NCBI GenBank assembly: GCA_025024175.1
Contig: QCXZ01000064.1
Location: forward strand, 5,890,001 to 5,954,000
Direction: 5' to 3'
DNA: 64,000 nucleotides
DNA from: Rhyzopertha dominica
Taxonomy: Eukaryota; Arthropoda; Insecta; Coleoptera; Bostrichidae
Shown here: piece by piece, positions 24,706 through 36,967 of the stretch
Layout: every line of letters begins with the position of its first letter
Numbering within the stretch: the stretch's first letter is position 1
Program-made: the position numbers and the translations under genes
Notes under the pieces: model-generated
Databases searched by the model: none
The model's input: the letters and a program-made list of their open reading frames with translations, nothing else
What the model was told of the DNA's origin: nothing

Positions 24706-25095
24706 AATCGCGTACCAAATCATTTAGGTTTCCTGGAGTAAGTAAACGTGGTTCACCTTGAGAATTGGTTGTTTCATAAGGTGCATCGTTACGAGAGGGA
24801 CACAAAATGGAAAATCTGTCTCCATATTTTCTGTCTTTATATTTTCCTGAAGGTGTTGACACAGGCAAATTTTCATAATGTATAGAAATGGTCTGGTAGC
24901 AGACGGAAAGTTTGGATATTCTACAATTTGCTTAGAGTTGTTTGTGATGCCTTTTATATTAGTCATGCAAAAGTAGCAATCAGAAATATGGTCTTTCGGT
25001 TCCCTCCATATCATTGAAGCAGCGAAGTTCATATGTCGAGCTCCTTTTATCCATCCAGTAAGAAGAGTAATGATTTTATAAAACGTATCTGTCAC
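24650..25095 (-). pseudogene. Decayed copy of a multicopy arthropod transposon-linked gene
   Basis: Minus-strand frame 25095-24724 reads GARHMNFAASMIWREPKDH, then SDCYFCMTNIKG with two Cys, then EYPNFPSATRPF. In the next frame, toward 24,650-24,770, it continues EPRLLTPGNLNDLVRDLNPG. From memory, insect and other arthropod genomes carry many copies of a protein with WREP-x-H-x-DCYFC, a YPxxPSAxRP segment and an LNDLVRDL tail, usually next to transposons. Its function is not known to me. A frameshift near 24,850 and truncation show it is a relic. Confidence 0.5.
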
Positions 25096-26049
25096 AGAGA
25101 AAACTGAATGCAGTTTTATGATAACAGCAGGTAACCATGATTAAAACACAAAATACTTTTTGTGTAACAAAAATCTTGTTGGAAAGTGTAATTAATATAT
25201 AGTAATTTAAAATTTCTAAGATAAACATACAATAATATGCGATTTTGTCATAATATGTGCATAAGGATATGATTGAACTAAGGTGAAATAATTAGAAGAA
25301 TATACCAATTCTTTTTTTAGGGAAATTTTATCTATATCGTTAATGAAAAGCAGTAGCATTGACACTGTGTTTTTTCTATGTACTAGTACATAGAAAAACA
25401 AACAGGGTATTCGTGAGAAACCAACGTTTAACTGGCTTGGCTCTGCCATCCTCAGTCTAGACACAAAACAATGACACCCGTAGTGGAGCCGAGAGGGATT
25501 AAGATTACAAATAGCTGTAACTTTAGCAGGTAGTTTGGGTTCGAAAAGGCCAAGGACAGAAATATAAACTGATGTTATTGCTTTTACGGCCATCGAGTTA
25601 AAAACAAGGAATTAGCTGAGACTTCGCTGCATTTAACGGAATGTTATGTTACATACATTCGTTGAACATTACCACTTAGCTTGTAAAGTAAAAACAGCAC
25701 TGAGTAGCGTTTCTTTATAAGTATATCTAGTGTCAGCTTGGATACAATCCGTAATATTATTGAAATTACAAAGCAATGATCTTTGATCGATAAGTTAAAA
25801 ATGGTTCTGTTTATCTGGTCTAGATAGGTGTATTTTTATGCATGTCATCTTTTCAAAAACCCAATCTGCGAGTCTTTCTCCTACCTCTAGAGCGAGATTC
25901 GATTGATAAAGTCAGTCAAAATGAGACAAAATTGCATAACAGATGTAATGTTTCTAGATGTGATAGACGAAAGCAAACTTAAATACTATTTTCCTTAATT
26001 TACTGGTTGTGCAACGCATCCATCTTCCTTTTTATCGCGGGTAATCGTC
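25096..26049. other. No gene recognised; contains a perfect palindrome
   Basis: The minus frame 25593-25216 (125 codons) has no motif I recognise and may be chance. A perfect 28-bp palindrome without spacer lies at 25371-25398 (centre CTAG, arms TTTTTCTATGTACT). Confidence 0.4.
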
Positions 26050-26370
26050 CAATCATTGTTAGTGCGTTCCTACATATTATGTCAGGAATCATTCCTTGAA
26101 ATGCTTCTGTAATTAATCCTTTGGCAATGATTTACATTTTCAAATTGTCTGTAAAGGTAAACCTTCTCTCGCAAGAAAAAAAACGAAGTGGGGTCAAATC
26201 TGGAGATCTAGCTGGACAAAAAATTTCAGAATGTCGATGTATTACTCTTTCATGGAAAGTGTGATCAAGGTGTTGCCTAGCATCTAGCCTACTGTAATAC
26301 ATAGTGCATCATCAAGCAAAAACCATATCTGACGGCGTCCATGAAGCAAGAAACTTTTGTAAATAAAAGT
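26050..26370 (-). pseudogene. DDE transposase fragment, third-Asp region
   Basis: Minus strand: IWFLLDDAPC-like sequence near 26,310-26,340 and PARSPDLTPLRFF near 26,190-26,220. This corresponds to the second and third catalytic Asp regions of the same broad family as D1-D4, but the sequence is too diverged to be a recent copy. It is truncated at both ends and bordered on the right by repeat X. Confidence 0.55.
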
Positions 26371-26377
26371 CTTCGGC

Positions 26378-27342
26378 ATAGGCGTACCGAAGGGGGGGTT
26401 AGCTGGTTAATTAAGTATGTATTTACGAAATTGTAAATGAAGTAAAATTTATAGACAGCGTATTTCACAATTTTCATCCAGAACCCATATTTGACCTATA
26501 CGAATCACGTATAACATACGTTTTTGGCGATATTGAGCCTTATTTTGCATTTCAATGACAGCAACAAGATAAATATAATACATAAAATGATTTTACCAGC
26601 TTGGGAATAATAACAAATGGTGGGTTTAAGATTATGCAGAAATTGGAGTAAAATTAGATGTAAAAATTGTTAGAGATAAAACGATCATCAATTAATTGCT
26701 GATTGGTGCATGGAGTTTGGCCAGCTGACGCATAATGCTGGGGCTTATAACTTGTATTTTTAAGTTAAACTAAGATTAACTAAACCAGCAACAGCAGCTT
26801 AAATCTTTACAGTCTTAGGTTGTTTCCTCATTGATAATGATAGTGTCTTTTGCTGCGCCGTAACAATTACTACAATTTTATATTTTCCAGCTAACTATTC
26901 ACTCCTAGGTTAAATTTCTAAAGCTTCTAGTGCGAAAAGTTCAAACTAAAGTAAAAGCGTATCAGTTAATTCATTAGTCTTTGTGATGTGCGATTTCTCA
27001 ATCAGATATCGTGGCCCTATTAGCAAAAGCTTTTAAGGGGAAATTTATCTTTCTTTAGTACTGCGTTTGATATTATTATGCATAAAATGTATTAACTCAT
27101 CTTTTGTTGAAGCAAAGAGCGATGCAATTGAATATGCTAGATATTTGGATTTGGATCTTCAGAGAAGACGTTTTAAGAAGCCTTGCAGAAAATCCACTAA
27201 GGTTGCTCATGGAATTAATATTTCATTAAATGCTTAGGCACCTAATCTGATAAATGCGCGTTTTTATTTATGTTGAATTATTCACTAACGGAAATTGATG
27301 CTTCGCCCCCCTTCCTTAGACCAAAAGCTGGGTACGCCCATG
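26378..27342. mobile_element. Repeat family X, full-length copy X3
   Basis: It begins CATAGGCGTACCGAAGGGGG and ends CCAAAAGCTGGGTACGCCCA, so the termini are inverted over about 12 bp (CATGGGCGTACC consensus). Internal sequence is shared with X1 and X2. No protein was recognised. It lies between two transposase fragments. No clear target duplication was seen. Confidence 0.6.
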
Positions 27343-29260
27343 CCTGAGTATCTTTCAAAACGAAACTTTGGAGGTGGTACGTTAATGGTATGGGGTGCCT
27401 TTACAAAAGTAGGTGTTTTAACATTGGCTTACCCATCAACACGGATGAACAGTCGAGAGTACAATCAAGTTCTTGAGACAAATTTAATACCTTTTTTAAA
27501 TAACAATTACAACATTGTTTAAAATCTACTTATTTCTTATGGAACGATAATTTTTATGAACAAAAATTAGGTTGTGCAATGGGTTCACCTCTAAGTCCTG
27601 TAGTAGCCAATTTCTTTATGGAAAATTTTGAGCAGGTAGCGATAAACAGTTTTCAGCTCAAACCAAAATGTTGGTATAGGTACGTAGATGACACTTTTGT
27701 TATTTGGCCCCACGGTATAGAAGAGTTGGGTAGGTTTCTAAATCATTTGAACAGTCAAAATCCTGACATAAAATTTATTATGGAATTAGAAAGCAATGGT
27801 AGTTTACCTTTCTTGGATGTCCAAATTTACAGAATAGACACTGGACAGTTAGGACACAAGGTTTACAGAAAACCAATACACACAGACAGATATTTACATG
27901 CCACATCTCACCACCCTCCCTCTCAAAAGAATATTCTTATAAGGACGTTATTTGTTAGAGCACAAAGGATCTCAGACGAGAGTTCTTTACAAAAAGAAAT
28001 ATATCATCTTAAATCAGCTCTAGTGAGAAATGGTTATAGCAATAAGAATGTTTGGTCAGTTGTTAGTAAAAGTGCTCATCAAAATGGAGTAAATTCTCGG
28101 CCAGGACAAAGTAAATTGAAGTTGAGTTTGCCTTCTGTACAAGGCATTTCGGAAAAATTAAAGATGATGCTTAGAAAACACGATATTTTAGTTGTTGATA
28201 GTACATATAATAATTTAGATAAATTTTAAGTTCTACTAAAGATAAAGTACATTTAGAGAGTGAAGGTGTTTACAAAATTACTTGTTCTTGCGGCAAGTGT
28301 TGCATAGGTCAAACTAAAAGAAAAGTAGGTACGCCTTTGAAAAAACATATACGTGCTACTAGGCTGCAACAGATAGATAAATCTTCCGTAGCTGAACACT
28401 CATATTTGACTAAACACATGATTGATTTTGATAAAACAAAAATTTTACATAGAGAAAAATATTATAACAANCGTCTAATAAAAGAAGCTATAGAAATTTG
28501 TAGGAATACTAATAATTTTAATAGGTATTGTGGAAATTAAGAGTTAGGTAACATTTGGAAGGCTATTTTGTAGTTATCTTGCATCAAATAGTTCGTGCAT
28601 ATCTAGTAGGTCGGTAGTTCCTTTTTCGTCGTTAGGTTCTTTTTTATCAGGTTGGTTTCTATGACGTCTCGCTTCCTTGGTGATTTGTTTATTTTTCTTT
28701 CAAAATTTTGTCAGGCAAATTTTGAGATTCTTCTTCTTTGACAAAGATTGCAGATGTAATCGAAACGTCAGACTAATAACTTTTTGTCAGTGTTTTCAAG
28801 AGACAGCGATCTTTCCGAGGAAATATTATCTTACCTTTGGGGTATATTGGTTCGGCAAGTATATGCGGATAACCGACAGTATGCCACCATAAATGAACTC
28901 AAAAATTCATTGGAAGAGATTTGGGCAAATTTGGAACCAAGAATATTAAATGATTGGTGGGAAGCATGAATTCTAGATTTTTTGAGCTAACCAGAAAGAA
29001 TGGAGGCCAAACCCATAATTAATTTACGAATGTTTTGTTAAAATTTGTTAAATTCTGTGTGAAATTTAGATGGGGCTATAGTTGTGCACCAGTCCAATTT
29101 AAAAAATAATTTTATTAAGATTCGGGAACTGTTAATAAATGACTCTTATTATATATGTTTATTTTATCCCTCTTGTTAGTTACATTAATTTATGTTTACA
29201 ATTGAAGCAGAAAAACTAAAAATTCAGGATGGGACTATAGTTATGCTCCCCATTTTATAT
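27343..29260 (+). mobile_element. Tc1-like transposon T1, interrupted by a Penelope-like element
   Basis: The left part (27,343-27,510) encodes PEYLSKRNFGGGTLMVWGAF then TRMNSREYNQVLETNLIPF, the Tc1 core between the first and second catalytic residues. After the Penelope insertion it resumes at about 28,835 with LWGILVRQVYADNRQYA and ends FELTRKNGGQTHN before a stop at 29020-29022. The right terminus carries GCTATAGTTATGCTCCCC at about 29,238-29,256. About 40-50 codons including the second Asp region are missing at the insertion point. It is inactive. Confidence 0.7.
27510..28834 (+). mobile_element. Penelope-like element P1 (RT and GIY-YIG), 5'-truncated
   Basis: The coding part starts inside the reverse transcriptase at HCLKSTYFLWNDNFYEQKLG, then GCAMGSPLSPVVANFFMEN and the active site WYRYVDDTFVIW. 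A stop at 28227-28229 and a frame change separate it from the C-terminal GIY-YIG endonuclease: GVYKITCSCGKCCIGQTKRK near 28,270-28,330, then HIRATRLQQIDKSSVAEHSY. The 3' tail contains a GATTGCAGATGTAATCGAAA hairpin region and ends near TATTATCTTA at 28,834. RT plus GIY-YIG in this order defines Penelope-like elements. It lies inside Tc1 element T1. Confidence 0.85.
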
Positions 29261-29936
29261 CAATAGAGAATTCTGACAATCTCGTCGAGAGGCAAACGAA
29301 AATTTGCCTCTTTCCGTTCAATTGGACACACATTTCCGTACGGGTAACAATCTCACTAAAGCCAACAACCTTTTAACATTATTCCATGGAATTAAAATTA
29401 ATTTCAAACTCGTTTACACGAAAAAAGACGCGGTACAAAACATGCCGACATTCAATTGACCAGAAGAAGCTCGCGGTGACCGGCATTTTGTGCTTTGTCG
29501 GAGTAGAAAACAACCATTTACGGTCGAATAACCGCGACAACACCAAATAACGACGAACCACTCCTGTGCTCGTAACACTACTCCACACCACACCGGAGAT
29601 CCCTTGTATACTCGTAGTAATTACGTTGATTTTTGCCTCGCTAGCCTCGCCTCGAAAGAAACCGTTTTTAATTGTCTCACTTTTTGCTTTAGAATTAATT
29701 CCGCGGCCTGCAAACTGGCGGAGAGAATCGATGGATAAAATGTGGGGATTGCGGCAGAAAAGTTTCNNACCGCAGAAATTATTTTTAGACGATCATAAAC
29801 GTAAACAGAACCTGCCAACCTCGATTTAGCGGTAATTGGCAATCGACAAAAAGTGGCAAGTGGTATTCGATACTACTCAATTACTATAAATAACTTGTAC
29901 GAGTTTATTAATTCGTTTGCCTAACAGAAAAAAGAA
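29261..29936. other. No gene; higher-complexity stretch
   Basis: No coding frame is supported; overlapping frames on both strands at 29,379-29,842 lack motifs. Composition is more balanced than the surroundings. It may be unique non-coding DNA between transposons. Confidence 0.35.
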
Positions 29937-31187
29937 TTGGGTATTATCACTTTTTTTGAAAATTATGTAAGATGATCTTGAAGTGCATATATATCGTACG
30001 CCATGATAGAAAAAACAAAAAAATATTTGTAGGTAGAGAATTTCAGGTCTGAAATTGGAATCTTAGGAGTCATCGCCAAAACGCTTCTATCCAAGGTTAT
30101 TCAACTTGTGACGTCAAGTGTCATGTAAACATTACCGAGGAGCGTGCTGTTTATGGTGTAGTATCATTCTTGTATTGGAAAAGCTTTTATGTGGTGTTTA
30201 TTGAAAGGACGTTGTAAGAGGTCGCACCAAAAAGTGATTTGGGTAGTTTTACAAGCATCTGTTATGTATGGAAAACTAAACAAGTGTTGTTTTGTACATG
30301 GTTATAAAAGTACTTCAGTCAGTACAGCTGACAAATTTTTTTAACCGTTCCTCGAGTTTATCAAGGTATGAAAAAGTTGTTTAAGGCCCCTAGACCTGAT
30401 ATGCCGAAATCGCAAAGTTTGTTTTTCCGTTGTGAAGATCATCTTAATTCTTACTGTAAGTTTTATTATTCTTTTTGGGGTTATAAGTGTTTACCATTCA
30501 GTTTCCATTCTGTTATAGCTTGAAGAGGATATGAAAAGTTATATGCGTTTTAAGTTGATAGAAGGAAATGTTATAATAAAGAACGACGTTGTTGCCCATA
30601 TATTCGACTGTTAGCCAGACCGGAAACGAGCCGCAAGAGTCCCGAAAATAAATGGCAATTTATATTTATTCTGACCTCTAAAATAAATGTCAAGTTTAGG
30701 GTACATTTTTGATTCTTACATTTTTATGTTTACAAATAGTATGTTTCCAACAACCCACTGTGATTAAATTATCAATGCTACGTTGATTTGATAAAAAGTT
30801 TAACCGCTCGTCGCTGTACACAAATTCTGTGACAATGAACATGCCTTCAAAAGTCATAATTCATAAGTATTTCACTTTTTCTTGGCGTATTTTAATTCGC
30901 TTGTCACAAAATGAACGCAAACAACAAACTGATAAATTGACGGGCTGAGGCTGACGCGTGACGCGCTGACCCCAGATGTAAACAAGCGGCCATTTACAAG
31001 ACACCTGACGTCACGGCCAATACGTTCGCGTTTTGGCGGTCCCTTTAAATATTCACATTTTTAATATTAAAAATACACCTTACGATCCATTTTTTCGAAT
31101 TTATAAGCTGTCGCAGCTGTTTTGTGGATTAGATGCTACCTATTAATATGCAATTTAATAAAATATAAATATATGGCAAATACCCAA
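29937..31187 (+). mobile_element. THAP-carrying DNA transposon, copy B
   Basis: This is the same element as copies A and C, with ends TTGGGTATT and AATACCCAA. The THAP exon (MYGKLNKCCFVHGYKST...) and the LEEDMKSYMRFKLIEG segment after the intron-like GTAAG...TAG stretch are present. An AT-rich segment of about 50 bp found in copy A near 9,820-9,870 is deleted. The frame is broken after PRVYQG. No transposase was seen. Confidence 0.7.
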
Positions 31188-31373
31188 TTGTTTTTCTATC
31201 AAAATTTTATCAAAATTTGTAGTCTTATCAAAGTTTCGAAATTTTCAAGAGTTAACAAGTAAAGAAAAGGAAGAATCAGCAAAAGTTTGGCACTAACTTA
31301 ACAGTCAAATTAGTTATTATGGTAATAAGAAAAATAAATGCATCATGTTTACAAGAATTAATTATAATATCAT

Positions 31374-32078
31374 ACAGGGTGAGTTTTTTTTATGACCATT
31401 ATAGGGATCTCGAGAACTAGTCGAGCTAGAAGGAAAGTTAATTGGAGATTTGTTGACCTAACTCAATGCACGTTTTGGTTTTTAAAAGTTCATGGCTTAC
31501 TAGATATTTTGAAACGGCTAAATTTTGAGTATTTCTTTAAATCCTTTTATCTCGTTTATTTTTGATGTTACAAACAAATGTAAATACATAAATTATAGAT
31601 AATTTTGTCTTAAACAAAGCAGTGTATTCCAGTTTGTTATGCGTTTTATCACCTTTGAGATAAGACATAAACTTATGTTTTTCAAATAGAAACTATAGTT
31701 GGCTATGGATTCATAAAGACGGCGACTTTTTTACCTCTTCAACGATATAACATTCAGTATAGTTATCTTGAAATTTTCTGTATTAATTTTGTATTGTTTT
31801 TAAATAGTTAGCCTTGGAACAATTATGGTTTCTTGTATCTAACAGTTAGTTAGAACTGAACACTAAAAATTAACGTATTTTGTAAGTTGAAAATGGAGTT
31901 TTCAAATCTAGAAAAGCTTAATATGGTTGAATGCTACATCATATGCCGCAAAAATTCCGTTCAAGCATCTGATGAATACTTTCATTTTTTATTTATTATT
32001 TATTTATTTAGTATTTAGTAAATCATGAACTTTCTTAAAACCCAAAACTAGCATTGAGTTAGGTCAACAAAACCTGCA
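31374..32078 (+). mobile_element. Non-autonomous transposon with transposase N-terminus remnant
   Basis: It begins CATACAGGGTGAG. A block near the left end (TTGTTGACCTAACTCAATGC, 31,453-31,472) is repeated inverted near the right end (GCATTGAGTTAGGTCAACAA, about 32,052-32,071). A short frame from 31,892 reads MEFSNLEKLNMVECYIICRK, like the N-terminus of insect Tc1/mariner-superfamily transposases. It then runs into AT-rich noise. The outer right terminus is missing. Confidence 0.5.
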
Positions 32079-32199
32079 TCTATAATTAATAAATATATTT
32101 AATAAATGCTCCAGTCAATAACAATGCTCTACTACAGGTTATGGGCCCAGGACTAGTAGTAATGCTTTCATAGTAACAGTTCTAACTGGAAATACANCA

Positions 32200-33160
32200 A
32201 GTAATGAGCGACTNGTCGCAAGGCATGTGTCATAGAAGAAACTATTACGAAGAATATAAACAACTAACCAAGTCAGGAAAGAAATGGAATGCAAATAGCT
32301 CTAAAAAAATTTTGTTGCAAGGTTTATGTAGAAAATCAGCACAAAATAGAATTGTCAAACATGTAGTGTTTTTGTATTCAAAAGCACCTCATGATCATGC
32401 CAGTAATGTTAATGATGTAGTACGGGAAGAAATAATTGAAAATATAACAGCAAAAAACGAAAGGAACAGAAGAATGTTGACGAGGAAAAAGTAAAGAAGA
32501 GGAAATTTTGGAAACAATGAATAAACCTGATAATGAAAAAGAACCACAAAAATCATTAGGGAGACCAAAGTTGCCCAACGACTATGAAACTTCGAATCCA
32601 AAACACTGGAAGAAGCACAAAAACAACGCTCTTGATAAATAGAAAGAGTCAGTTGAAAAGGAGTTAAACACTTCGTTGAAAAATAATACGTGAATTAAGG
32701 CCAGATAGAAAATAAGTCCTAAAAAGTAAATGGGTCTTTAACTTAAAAGACCATAAGACTGGTAATGTTGAACACAAAGCCCGTCTTGTTATAACAAATA
32801 GATGTGAAGGGTGTTTTTCTTTATAGTGAAATTAAAGAATAAGTGTATATGTCTGTTCCAAGAAAGAATAAGCAGAATTCACCATAAACTTGGAACTTTT
32901 AATAATGAAAATAATTTGTATATTTTATAATATGTGTGTGATTTGTTGATTGTTAGACATGATGAGAATGAAGCTAAAACGTTAAAGAAAGTATTTAAAG
33001 TTTACAAAAAATGAAAAATACTATAAGTGCTAAGTAAACTGCAGGCGACATAGATCATATTACTTAAGACGTGTTAGAGTGGAGAGAATAATGAGTGACA
33101 ATTTGAAAGATGAACTGGAAACAGAGCCAATTAAACGAACGTGAGAAGAAGATACCGCAC
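32200..33160 (+). pseudogene. Copia-type polyprotein relic (reverse transcriptase region)
   Basis: Read in several frames on the plus strand: PNDYETSNPKHWKK (near 32,570), then VNGSLT*KTIRL in one frame and KWVFNLKDHKTGNVEHKARL in another (near 32,728-32,790). These match the start of the copia RT (KSKWVFK-x-K...HKARLV). Next come FLYSEIKE*VYMSVP and, near 32,930-33,000, VDLLIVRHDENEAKTLKKVF, the remains of the YVDD-type region. Many stops and shifts make it long dead. It differs from the fresh copia element at 62,987. Confidence 0.6.
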
Positions 33161-34104
33161 CAAAAAGACAGTAAATAAGAAACACCTGTACACCTAAATT
33201 GTAAAAAGATAAATAATTATTATGTATAAACATATTTAGTATCTACGTAACTTGGTAAAAAGCTTATTACTACTAGTTTTTATTATTCAGCTATAAATAT
33301 CTTTATGCTAGACTGCTCTTAATAACAATTAGATAAACGGTTCTTACTGTTATTGTAATTTCCCATAATTATTCATTAATCAACATCGATTGGAGATATT
33401 TAGAAATCTGCTGAACAAAAACGGCACATGTTATTATGTATTTTTGTTTCGACGGTGTAGCAAAATAGTTTCCTTTCAGCAGCCATGTTTTTAACGCTTC
33501 ATATTTGCAGGTTTGCTTTAACGATTTGTTATTGTTTTCAGCACGTTAATTGCAATTCGCTACGCACACAGAAAGAAAATTCTCGTTGAAAATAGGTAGC
33601 TGTCATACAGCAATAGCCATCTGTAGTTTGACTTACAATGACATTTTTTTGGGATTACATGAATATAAATTCTTTTTGACGATGTATTTCATCATTTTAC
33701 ATAAGTAATACTCGTAGAAGTGAATTCTAGGGTTAATAGATTTGCAACAGTATGCGTAAGAAAGCTGTTCTCAAGAGAAATGCCTATCTTGAAATGGAAC
33801 ATATATGAAAGCTATAACAGTTATTTGTTTTACTAGTAGAACACAAACATTATTACTCAAGAAGTGTAATCCACGTATGATGTAAAAAGCTATATCCATC
33901 TGTTAAGTTAAAAAAAAAACTCTAAAAACTTCTGTCGCAACAATTTTCATTCAAAATAAAAATCACTACATGTTTCGGACTTTTATAGCCACAAATATTT
34001 GCATTTTTTAAATAAATTGTGGTGTCCATTCACAGAAAATACTTGTATCGATAAAATTAGAGCTTCAAATAGGATTTAGTGGAAAACATTGTCTTTTGGC
34101 ATTC
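33161..34104. other. No gene recognised
   Basis: AT-rich sequence with no coding frame or clear repeat. Confidence 0.45.
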
Positions 34105-34315
34105 GAGGGTGAATGTTTTTAGCGTATACGGTATAGAAAAGTTAGGTAGATTTCTAAATTATTCAGATACTTCAAGTGCTGATACAAAATTTACGATGGA
34201 ATTAGAAAGCAGTGGTCATTTAGCTTTCTTGGATATCCAGATTTACAGATTAAACACCATAGTCAGTCAGGACACCAAGTTTACAGAAAACCAACAACAT
34301 ATACATACATACAGG
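34105..34315 (+). pseudogene. Penelope-like RT fragment P4
   Basis: The frame GIEKLGRFLNYSDTSS, FTMELESSGHLAFLDIQIYR matches the RT segment just after YVDD in P1 and P2. It is preceded by CGAGGGTGAATG...TAGCGT, the same terminal sequence that begins P2 on the left. It ends where mariner relic M3 begins. Confidence 0.65.
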
Positions 34316-36119
34316 GTCTTATCTTGCAAGTAGAGCACACCTTTGGCAAGGTTTTCCATAATTCGTTCGCGTAACTTAGCTAGCTCTATTATGCTACCTT
34401 GTCCCGAGAAATTTAAAAGAATTATCCCATCTTTGTCCCAGTAAACTGAAGTAGAAGAATCTTACCAGTGGTTATCCGGAATGCTTCTGTTGTTTAAATT
34501 ATTGTTTATTCTCTGGGTCATAGTGATGGATCCATGTTTCGTCCATAGTGACAATGAGATCCAGAGAGTGTGAAGAATCTTCAAAACGACTTTCAACATT
34601 GTCATTAGTCACGCTTCTGTTCAGTGTTCAAGCACATTGGAGTCCATTTGGCAGAAATCTTTCTCAATCCCAAATCGTGGTGAACAGTATGAAACACATT
34701 CGTAGGAAATTTGCAATATTATTGCTATTTGTTTGAGTCTAATTCGTCGATCTTGTAAAATCTTATGATGGATAGAATCAGCATTTTCCAGAATGATCAC
34801 AGAAATTGGTCTACCCAGTGCTCTCCTTTGACATCTGATTTTCCTCTTTTAAATTCTGCAACCCAGTTTTTAGTAGTGGTATAAGAAGGACACTGATCAC
34901 ATTAAGTTTCCGCACTATATCAGCAAGTTTCTTTGCCCATAGAAAACAACAATTGGGTATTATCACTTTTATTGAAAATTACGTAAAATGAATCTTGAAG
35001 TGCATATATATCGTAAGCCATGTTAGAAAAAACAAAAAAAATATTTGTAGGTAGAGAATTTCAGGTCTGAAATTCGAATCTTAGGAGTCACCGCCAAAAC
35101 GCTTCTATCCAAGGTTATTCAACTCGTGACGTCAAGTGTCATGTAAACATTACCGAGGAGCGTGCTGTTTAATGGTGGTCAGTACAGTTAATAAAATTTT
35201 TGTAACCGTTCCTCGAGATTATCAACGTATGAAAAAGTTGTTTAAGGCCCCTAGACATGATATACCGAAATCGCAACGTTTGTTGTGAAGATCATGTTAA
35301 TTCTTACTGTAAGTTTTATTATTCTTTTTGGGGTTATAAGTGTTTACCATTCAGTTTCAATTTTGTTATAGCTTGAAGAGGATATGAAAAATTATATGCG
35401 TTTTAAGTTGATAAAGGGAAATGTTATAATAAAGAACGACGTTGTTTTCCCATATATTCGACTGTTAGCCGGATCGGAAACGAGCCGCAAGAGCCCCGAA
35501 AATAAATGGCAATTTATATTTATTCTAACATCTAAAATAAATGTCAAGTTTATTAGGGTACATTTTTAATTCTTGCGTTTTTATATTTGCAAATAGTATG
35601 TTTCCAACAACCCACTGTGATCAAATTATCACTGCTACGTTAATTTGAGAAAAAGTTCACTTATGATGTTGCTTTTACGTTCCTCATCCAAGCCGCGTTG
35701 AACCGCTCGTCGCTGTACACAAATTCCATAACAATGAACATGCCTTCAGAAGTCATAAGTCATAAGTATTTCACTTTTGTTTGGCGTATTTTAATTCGCC
35801 TGTCACAAAATGAACGCAAACAACAAACTGATAAATTGACAGGCTGAGGCTGACGCGTGACGCGCTGACCCCAGATGTAAACAAGCGGCCATTTACAAGA
35901 CACCTGACGTCACGGCCAATATATTCGCGTTTTGGCGGTCCCTTTAAATATTCACACTTTTAATATTAAAAATACAGCTTACCATCCATTTTTTCGAATT
36001 TATAAGCTGTCACAGCTGTTTTATGGATTGGATGCTACATATTAATATGCAATTTAATAAAATATAAATACGTGGCAAATACCCAAATACAGGCCAACTA
36101 AATATCAATATGCCCTCAT
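34316..36119 (-). mobile_element. Mariner relic (M3), split by THAP element C
   Basis: Minus strand: LIVTMDETWIHHYDPENK (first catalytic Asp region) near 34,490-34,560, with the DNA-binding segment WVAEFKRGKSDVKGEH near 34,820-34,870. The right TIR (AGGCCAACTAAATATCAATA ... GCCCTCA) is at 36,091-36,119, directly after the THAP element that splits it. The left part is truncated by a Penelope fragment. Confidence 0.65.
34953..36087 (+). mobile_element. THAP-carrying DNA transposon, copy C
   Basis: It shares termini (TTGGGTATT ... AATACCCAA) and internal order with copies A and B. About 140 bp containing the first THAP exon start is deleted between GGTG and GTCAGTACAG near 35,176. The part that remains keeps the frame that A lost: VPRDYQRMKKLFKAPRHDIP. 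The intron-like GTAAG...TAG segment and the MKNYMRFKLIKG exon follow (35,384 on). Confidence 0.7.
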
Positions 36120-36667
36120 ACAGAGAATAATATTTAGTCTATTGGGTGTTCAGCACAACTGTACCTACTGTGTTTAATGAAAATATAAACAGCAAAAAGA
36201 ATAGCACGTCATTAATTACATTAAAAGCCGAACAATCGACTTTACGCTTTTAGATTTCAGCCTCCAACGTATAGTTCGTCAGTATTTCCCAGCGCAAAAC
36301 AAACCACAGCAAACGATGGCTTTGTGGAGCGACAAAAACAGTTAAAACGGCCGAAACACTATAGTGCTTTGTTGTTCAACTGAATCTAGTTAGTCGTGCA
36401 TTTCTGTGCAACGAAACGGTCCAAATCCCTCGTGGAGTGACGACAGAGCCATACAAATACATCCCGACATATTCGGATGCACAAGTAGATTATTATCTGA
36501 AATAATCCGTTTGAAGTTGATTTGTTGATAGCTCAGCGTTGCCATCTTTGTTCCAGATTAATATTTATGTGGAATAAGTAAAAATGTGCACGAAAAATCT
36601 AAAAGATAATCGGGATTTCGAAGAAAATGACACCTGTAAATAATCTTTGGAAAAGAGGAGAAACTAC
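36120..36667. other. No gene recognised
   Basis: No coding frame or repeat was assigned. Confidence 0.4.
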
Positions 36668-36905
36668 AAATATTGGAGTTCAAATAAAATTATGAAAGTA
36701 AATAAACAAATCACCAAGGAAGCGAGGCGTTATAGACACTTTAGAAACAACGCTCCAACGTGATAAAATCTAAATTGATCGAGTAGAAAGTAACTACCTA
36801 CTGGGTGTGCACAAACTACTTGATTAAAGAAAACTAAAAAATAACCTTCCAAGTATCACCCAACTCATACCTGTAATTTCCGTTATCCCTAAGTAAGTTA
36901 TCAGT
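36668..36905 (-). repeat. Penelope-like 3' tail fragment P5
   Basis: It matches the inverted 3' tail of P2 (38,750-38,945) over the TGAAAGTAAATAAACAAATC block, the CTTGAT-rich middle and the CCTTCCAA...CACC-ACTCAT block. It carries no coding sequence. Confidence 0.6.
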
Positions 36906-36967
36906 CAACTTCAATTTAAATTCGTTGAGCTCTAGCAAATAACGACATTATAACGCATGTAAATATG

